64,000 nucleotides of DNA from Galactobacter caseinivorans (GTDB lineage: Bacteria > Actinomycetota > Actinomycetes > Actinomycetales > Micrococcaceae), in assembly GCF_003640665.1 (NCBI RefSeq), contig NZ_QQXL01000002.1, positions 62,001 to 126,000 of the forward strand, read 5' to 3'. Positions 60,826 to 64,000 of this stretch are shown one piece after another. The position numbers and the translations under genes are program-made. The stretch's first letter is position 1. The number at the start of each line of letters is the position of its first letter. The notes under the pieces are model-generated. The model saw nothing but the letters and a program-made list of their open reading frames with translations, was not told where the DNA came from and did no database searches.

Positions 60826-62076
60826 ATGCCCAAGCGCTCGAATTCCCAGCCCGAGACCGCCCGCCGACGTGGACTTGGACCCACCGCCTGGACCTTCCTT
60901 GGTCTGGGCATCGGTGCCGCCGCCGGATCAGCCGTAGCCGGCGTGATTGGCGGCCTTGCCACGCTCTTTGCCCGCGAGGTGGTGACCCCGGCCAAGGAGC
61001 CCCTGGAAGACATCGACATCCTCGCCGTGATCCAGACGGCGCACGGGCTTGAGGTGGTGCTCCCGGTCACCGAGGAGAGCGTCAAGCCCGGCACTTACTC
61101 CCTCTGGTTCGACGGCGACCGCGGCCATGCGCGCCTGGGTGAGGTGACCAAGCGCGGGGTGGATGGAACGCTCCAGCGCAGCATCATCACCGTGGACAAG
61201 GGCGAGCTGTCCAAGGCCAAGCGCGGCCGCATCGGTGGCAGCGTGTACCTGCTCCCCTCAGATGTGGGACTTGAATACCAGGACGTGGAGGTTCCGGTCT
61301 CCGCAGGCAAGGCCCCGGCCTGGCTCATTCCAGGGACCACCCGCCAGGACACGTGGGCCATCATGGTGCATGGTCGCGGAACGCGGCGCCTGGAAACCCT
61401 CCGCGCCCTCCCGACCGCTCACGCCGCCGGCATGACCTCCCTGATCGTTAGCTACCGCAACGACGGCGAGGCCCCGGATGTGAACAACGGCCGCTACGGG
61501 CTTGGCACCACCGAATGGCGAGACATTGACTCCGCCATGGCCTACGCGATTGAGCACGGCGCGCGGGACATTGTGCTCTTTGGCTGGTCCATGGGCGGCT
61601 CCATCACCTTGCAGGTGGCGGACCGCTCCCAGCACCGCACGCGCATCCAGGCTCTGGTCCTAGACGGCCCGGCGGTGAACTGGTTTGACATCCTTGATCA
61701 CCAGGCCAAGCTCAACAAGATCCCCTACGTCTCCGGGCGCTTGGGCACCTGGCTGCTCTCCCACCCGTTCGGCAAGCGCATCACCGGGCTCACCGCGCCG
61801 CTAGACCTGCGCGCCCTGGATTGGGTGGCCCGCGCGGAGGAGTTGCGCGTCCCCACGCTGATCCTGCATTCCGAGGACGACGACTTTGTGCCGTTTGCCT
61901 CCTCCGCCGCGTTGGCCGCAAAGAACCCGCGCGTGGTGGAGCTGGTCCGCTTCCGCACGGCCGGGCACGTTCGCGAGTGGAACGTTGATCCCACGCGCTG
62001 GGAAGACACCGTGGCGAACTGGCTTGAGTCCGTGTTCACCGCCCCCGTACCCGGCATGGTCCCGGCCGCCAAGTAG
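60826..62076 (+). CDS. Membrane-anchored alpha/beta hydrolase
   Basis: A 416-aa protein. A single N-terminal helix (about 18-48: TAWTFLGLGIGAAAGSAVAG) anchors it; the next 100 residues are a beta-rich region unlike plain hydrolases. The alpha/beta hydrolase core follows: WAIMVHGRGTRRLE (oxyanion), LFGWSMGGSITLQ (nucleophile elbow GWSMG), LILHSEDDDFVPFASS (Asp) and TAGHVREWNVDP (His). It resembles BEM46/YfhR-type hydrolases of unknown substrate. ATG 60826 follows AGAGGATGA. It converges with the gene after it, with 7 nt between stops. Confidence 0.85.
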   Translation: MPKRSNSQPETARRRGLGPTAWTFLGLGIGAAAGSAVAGVIGGLATLFAREVVTPAKEPLEDIDILAVIQTAHGLEVVLPVTEESVKPGTYSLWFDGDRGHARLGEVTKRGVDGTLQRSIITVDKGELSKAKRGRIGGSVYLLPSDVGLEYQDVEVPVSAGKAPAWLIPGTTRQDTWAIMVHGRGTRRLETLRALPTAHAAGMTSLIVSYRNDGEAPDVNNGRYGLGTTEWRDIDSAMAYAIEHGARDIVLFGWSMGGSITLQVADRSQHRTRIQALVLDGPAVNWFDILDHQAKLNKIPYVSGRLGTWLLSHPFGKRITGLTAPLDLRALDWVARAEELRVPTLILHSEDDDFVPFASSAALAAKNPRVVELVRFRTAGHVREWNVDPTRWEDTVANWLESVFTAPVPGMVPAAK

Positions 62077-62083
62077 GGCCGGT

Positions 62084-62671
62084 TCAGCCCAGCAGCGTGT
62101 CCCACTGGGGCATGACCAGGCGTCGCGGCTCTTCTAAGAGATACCGCGAGCCGAACCAGTCGAACTCCAGTGCGGCCATGAGTTCCGTGTCGATGAGCGC
62201 GCGCCCCACCCGTTGGGGCGCGCCGCCGTCCTCCGGCGCATTCACGAGCACCTCAAAACGCGTTCTGGAGATGCGCGTGATGGACGCGGGGGTACCAGAA
62301 TTGCTTGGCCCGCCCCAGATGGGCAGGTGCAGCGGGTTGGCCATGGCCAGGGGAGGGAATCCCGCCGGGTAGGCCCGGTCGCTCTCCTCATGCACACGCC
62401 CCGGCCCCTCCTGGATGCGCAGCACACGCGTGGCCGGGGTGTATCGCATGGAGAAGCCGCCATCCACGCTCTGGCAGGCCGCGCTGGCGCCATCCACCCA
62501 CATCTCCAGCCGGTAGTGCGCGCTCTCCCCGTCCTGCCCCACATGCCGCACGCTCGCGGTGAAGGGGTGGCGGGTGCGCTCGTCCTTCAGCCCAGCAATA
62601 AACCGGATCAGAGCCACAGGATCCATGCCCGACGCCGCGTGGTCACGCGCCGCCGCCGCCGGCGCGTTCAT
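62084..62671 (-). CDS. Hypothetical protein
   Basis: A 195-aa protein not recognised. It is rich in Arg, Gly and Pro, with LEMWVDGASAACQSVDGGFS, PLHLPIWGGPSNSGTPASIT and a C-terminal WFGSRYLLEEPRRLVMPQWD. It has no signal peptide or membrane helix. Two starts are possible. ATG 62671 overlaps the ybaK stop by 4 nt; ATG 62626 would drop 15 Ala-rich residues. The DNA between them (62627-62646) repeats 20 nt of the 38041 hairpin arm, so the N-terminal extension may be a repeat element read as protein. Co-transcribed with ybaK. Confidence 0.6.
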   Translation of the reverse strand: MNAPAAAARDHAASGMDPVALIRFIAGLKDERTRHPFTASVRHVGQDGESAHYRLEMWVDGASAACQSVDGGFSMRYTPATRVLRIQEGPGRVHEESDRAYPAGFPPLAMANPLHLPIWGGPSNSGTPASITRISRTRFEVLVNAPEDGGAPQRVGRALIDTELMAALEFDWFGSRYLLEEPRRLVMPQWDTLLG

Positions 62672-63171
62672 GGGCGCACCGCCAGTTCGGCGACGGTGGC
62701 GTGGGTGAGGCGGGCCAGGTCTGCCCCGCCCAATTCCACGTCAAGCCCGCGGCGCCCGCCGGAGACATAGATGCTTGGCAGGCGCAGGGCGGAGGCGTCC
62801 AGGGCCGTGGGGAGCAGCTTCTTTTGTCCCAAGGGGGAGATGCCGCCGGGCACGTAGCCGGTGCGCTGGGCAGCCAGGTGCTTGTCCGCCAGGCTGACCT
62901 TCTTCACGCCAAGCGCGATCGCTGCTGCCTTGAGGTCCAGCTTCGCATTCACCGGCACGACGGCCACCGCCAGATCGCGGCCGTTGCCCACGTCAAGCAC
63001 CAGCGTCTTGAAGACCCGTTCTGCGCTGACGCCCAGCTCGCGTGCCGCCTCCGCGCCAAAGTCCGTCGCGGCGTCGTCGTGCTGGTAGGCGCGCACCGTG
63101 TGCGCCGTTCCGGCCTGTTCCAACAGCACCAGTGCCGGGGTTCCCGCGGCTTCCTTGCTCTTCTTACCCAT
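62668..63171 (-). CDS. ybaK: YbaK/EbsC-type aminoacyl-tRNA deacylase
   Basis: A 167-aa protein of the YbaK family, which clears Cys wrongly attached to tRNA-Pro. ATDFGAEAARELGVSAERVF, a conserved Lys in FKTLVLDVG, VSLADKHLAAQRTGYVPGG and GGISPLGQKKLLPTALDASA are family marks, the last two belonging to the Cys-tRNA(Pro) deacylase subgroup. ATG 63171 (MGKKSKEA) was chosen; a longer in-frame start lies 21 codons upstream without better signals. A terminator separates it from sufE, so it has its own promoter, which I could not locate. Confidence 0.88.
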   Translation of the reverse strand: MGKKSKEAAGTPALVLLEQAGTAHTVRAYQHDDAATDFGAEAARELGVSAERVFKTLVLDVGNGRDLAVAVVPVNAKLDLKAAAIALGVKKVSLADKHLAAQRTGYVPGGISPLGQKKLLPTALDASALRLPSIYVSGGRRGLDVELGGADLARLTHATVAELAVRP

Positions 63172-63218
63172 ATGGCCAGTGTGCCAGGACGGGGCGTCAG
63201 GAACGGGTGCCACGGGGA

Positions 63219-63251
63219 CGAGGGCGGCCCGCACGCTGCGGGCCGCCCTCG
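63219..63251 (-). terminator. Terminator of the sulfurtransferase-sufE pair
   Basis: A perfect 15-bp stem (63219-63233 with 63237-63251) around the loop CGC, 16 nt beyond the sufE stop. Confidence 0.85.
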
Positions 63252-63267
63252 GGAAACGAACGCGAGG

Positions 63268-63699
63268 CTAGGCCCGGACCTCGAGGGCCACGCGCCGTTT
63301 GATGCGGCCGAGCATGGCGCTCATGCCGCGCAAGCGCAGGGGACTCACGGCCCGGGTCAGGCCAAGCATGGACGGGAAGTCATCCGGCACGGCGAGCACC
63401 TCTGCGGCGCTGAGGCCGTGCAGACCCTCGGTGAGCACGCCCGCAAAGCCGCGGGTGGTGGGGGCCTCACGCGGGGCCGTAATGAACACGCCCACCGTGC
63501 GGTCCCCGTCCTGGGCTACCTCCACGGTCAGGAACACGGGGGACTGGCACTCCTCCACCCGCTCCAAGTCGGCATCGGCATAGCGTGCCGGCAACTCGGG
63601 AAGGTTGTCAGAGAACTCCAGCAGCAGCTCAAGGCGCTCATTCTCTGGCATGGCGTTGAAGTCCTCGGCGATCTCCGCCAGCTCTGCGGGCAGGCTCAT
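63268..63699 (-). CDS. sufE: SufE-family sulfur acceptor
   Basis: A 143-aa protein. LEEIAEDF-type N-terminus (here [20 protein letters not shown]), [20 protein letters not shown] with the sulfur-accepting Cys51, and the C-terminal [15 protein letters not shown] are the SufE marks. SufE takes persulfide sulfur from a desulfurase for iron-sulfur cluster assembly. Here it pairs with a rhodanese-type sulfurtransferase, whose stop overlaps this ATG by 4 nt, so sulfur may come from thiosulfate or mercaptopyruvate (inference). ATG 63699 was chosen over a longer Arg-rich reading that runs inside the upstream gene. Confidence 0.9.
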   Translation of the reverse strand: MSLPAELAEIAEDFNAMPENERLELLLEFSDNLPELPARYADADLERVEECQSPVFLTVEVAQDGDRTVGVFITAPREAPTTRGFAGVLTEGLHGLSAAEVLAVPDDFPSMLGLTRAVSPLRLRGMSAMLGRIKRRVALEVRA

Positions 63700-64000
63700 C
63701 GGGCGGCCCCTACGGTGCTCAGTTCCCCGGCGTCCGGGCCCACGGCGACCGGCACGCCGACGGAGTTGCCCCACTCCGTCCAGGAGCCGTCATAGTTGCG
63801 CACGTTCTCAAAGCCGAGCAGGTGCTGCAACACAAACCAGGTGTGGGAGGAACGCTCACCGATGCGGCAGTACGTCACCACGTCGTCGCCGGCCTTGAGG
63901 CCCGCGGCATCCAGGTAGACGGCCTCCAGCTCGGCGCGCGGAAGGAAGGTGCCATCCGCGGCCACGGCCTTGGCCCACGGCACGGAGGCGGCCGTCGGGA
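63696..64000 (-). CDS. Rhodanese-type sulfurtransferase (5' end cut by window edge)
   Basis: The last about 100 residues of a thiosulfate or 3-mercaptopyruvate sulfurtransferase. The visible part begins [13 protein letters not shown] and includes [20 protein letters not shown], with the active-site loop CRIGER around the persulfide Cys, and [24 protein letters not shown] is the form typical of the thiosulfate-type SseA enzymes of actinobacteria. The frame stays open to the right edge, so its start lies outside. It overlaps sufE by 4 nt. Confidence 0.88.
   Translation of the reverse strand, partial: PTAASVPWAKAVAADGTFLPRAELEAVYLDAAGLKAGDDVVTYCRIGERSSHTWFVLQHLLGFENVRNYDGSWTEWGNSVGVPVAVGPDAGELSTVGAAR

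Overview
The window is chromosomal DNA from a high-GC actinobacterium. It carries a mycothione reductase (mycothiol chemistry), a WhiB1-type regulator, a GarA-FtsR-DUF151-MerR block, a PASTA-domain Ser/Thr kinase next to a class II DAHP synthase, and an RNase D-DUF3000 pair beside FadA/FadB. This gene content and order suggest the order Micrococcales, probably Micrococcaceae or a close relative; the genus cannot be fixed from the sequence. No rRNA, tRNA, CRISPR array, insertion sequence or prophage was seen. Coding density is high and many genes overlap by 1-4 nt.

Layout. 1-2.4 kb: a truncated uracil-DNA glycosylase-family gene, a small SnoaL/NTF2-like gene and a membrane acyltransferase. 2.5-20.9 kb: an 18-kb phosphosignalling and envelope locus in one orientation, comprising a zinc-ribbon/FHA protein, an FHA protein, a transmembrane Ser/Thr kinase, a 1971-aa Ig-like/fibronectin III surface protein, MoxR ATPase, DUF58, a TgpA-like transglutaminase whose catalytic Cys and His are absent, and two SseB-family proteins. 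It resembles the PFNA cluster described in bifidobacteria but has no PP2C phosphatase in the window. 20.9-25.1 kb: an MFS transporter (opposite strand) and the garA-ftsR-DUF151-merR block. 25-31.4 kb: a ParA-type ATPase, pyruvate carboxylase and mycothione reductase. 31.4-38 kb: long-chain acyl-CoA synthetase, a small membrane protein, an alpha/beta hydrolase, PlsC, DAHP synthase and a nucleoside phosphorylase-family protein. 38-41.9 kb: a PASTA kinase, WhiB1 and a membrane protein.

42-50.6 kb: an FHA-2TM-FtsK/SpoIIIE protein with EssC-like architecture faces a compact tad pilus operon (tadA, tadB, tadC, a small pilin-like gene, two TadE-like genes, one TadG-like gene). The intergenic region between them holds a perfect DnaA box. 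50.7-53.3 kb: prfB and two tandem DUF3060 lipoproteins. 53.3-64 kb: a Rieske protein, fadB-fadA, RNase D, DUF3000, threonine aldolase, an alpha/beta hydrolase, an unknown protein, YbaK-type deacylase, SufE and a truncated sulfurtransferase.

Two features recur. At least nine genes have a TANNNT hexamer 6-9 nt before the start codon and no good Shine-Dalgarno, which predicts leaderless transcripts and helps fix starts. At least four intergenic hairpins share the arm GCCCGACGCCG, a repeated terminator-like palindrome family. How the parts may connect (inference): two transmembrane kinases, four FHA proteins (one of them GarA) and repeated acidic-Thr motifs could form one phosphothreonine network linking envelope sensing to central metabolism. 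All functions are read from motifs and context; nothing was searched against databases.
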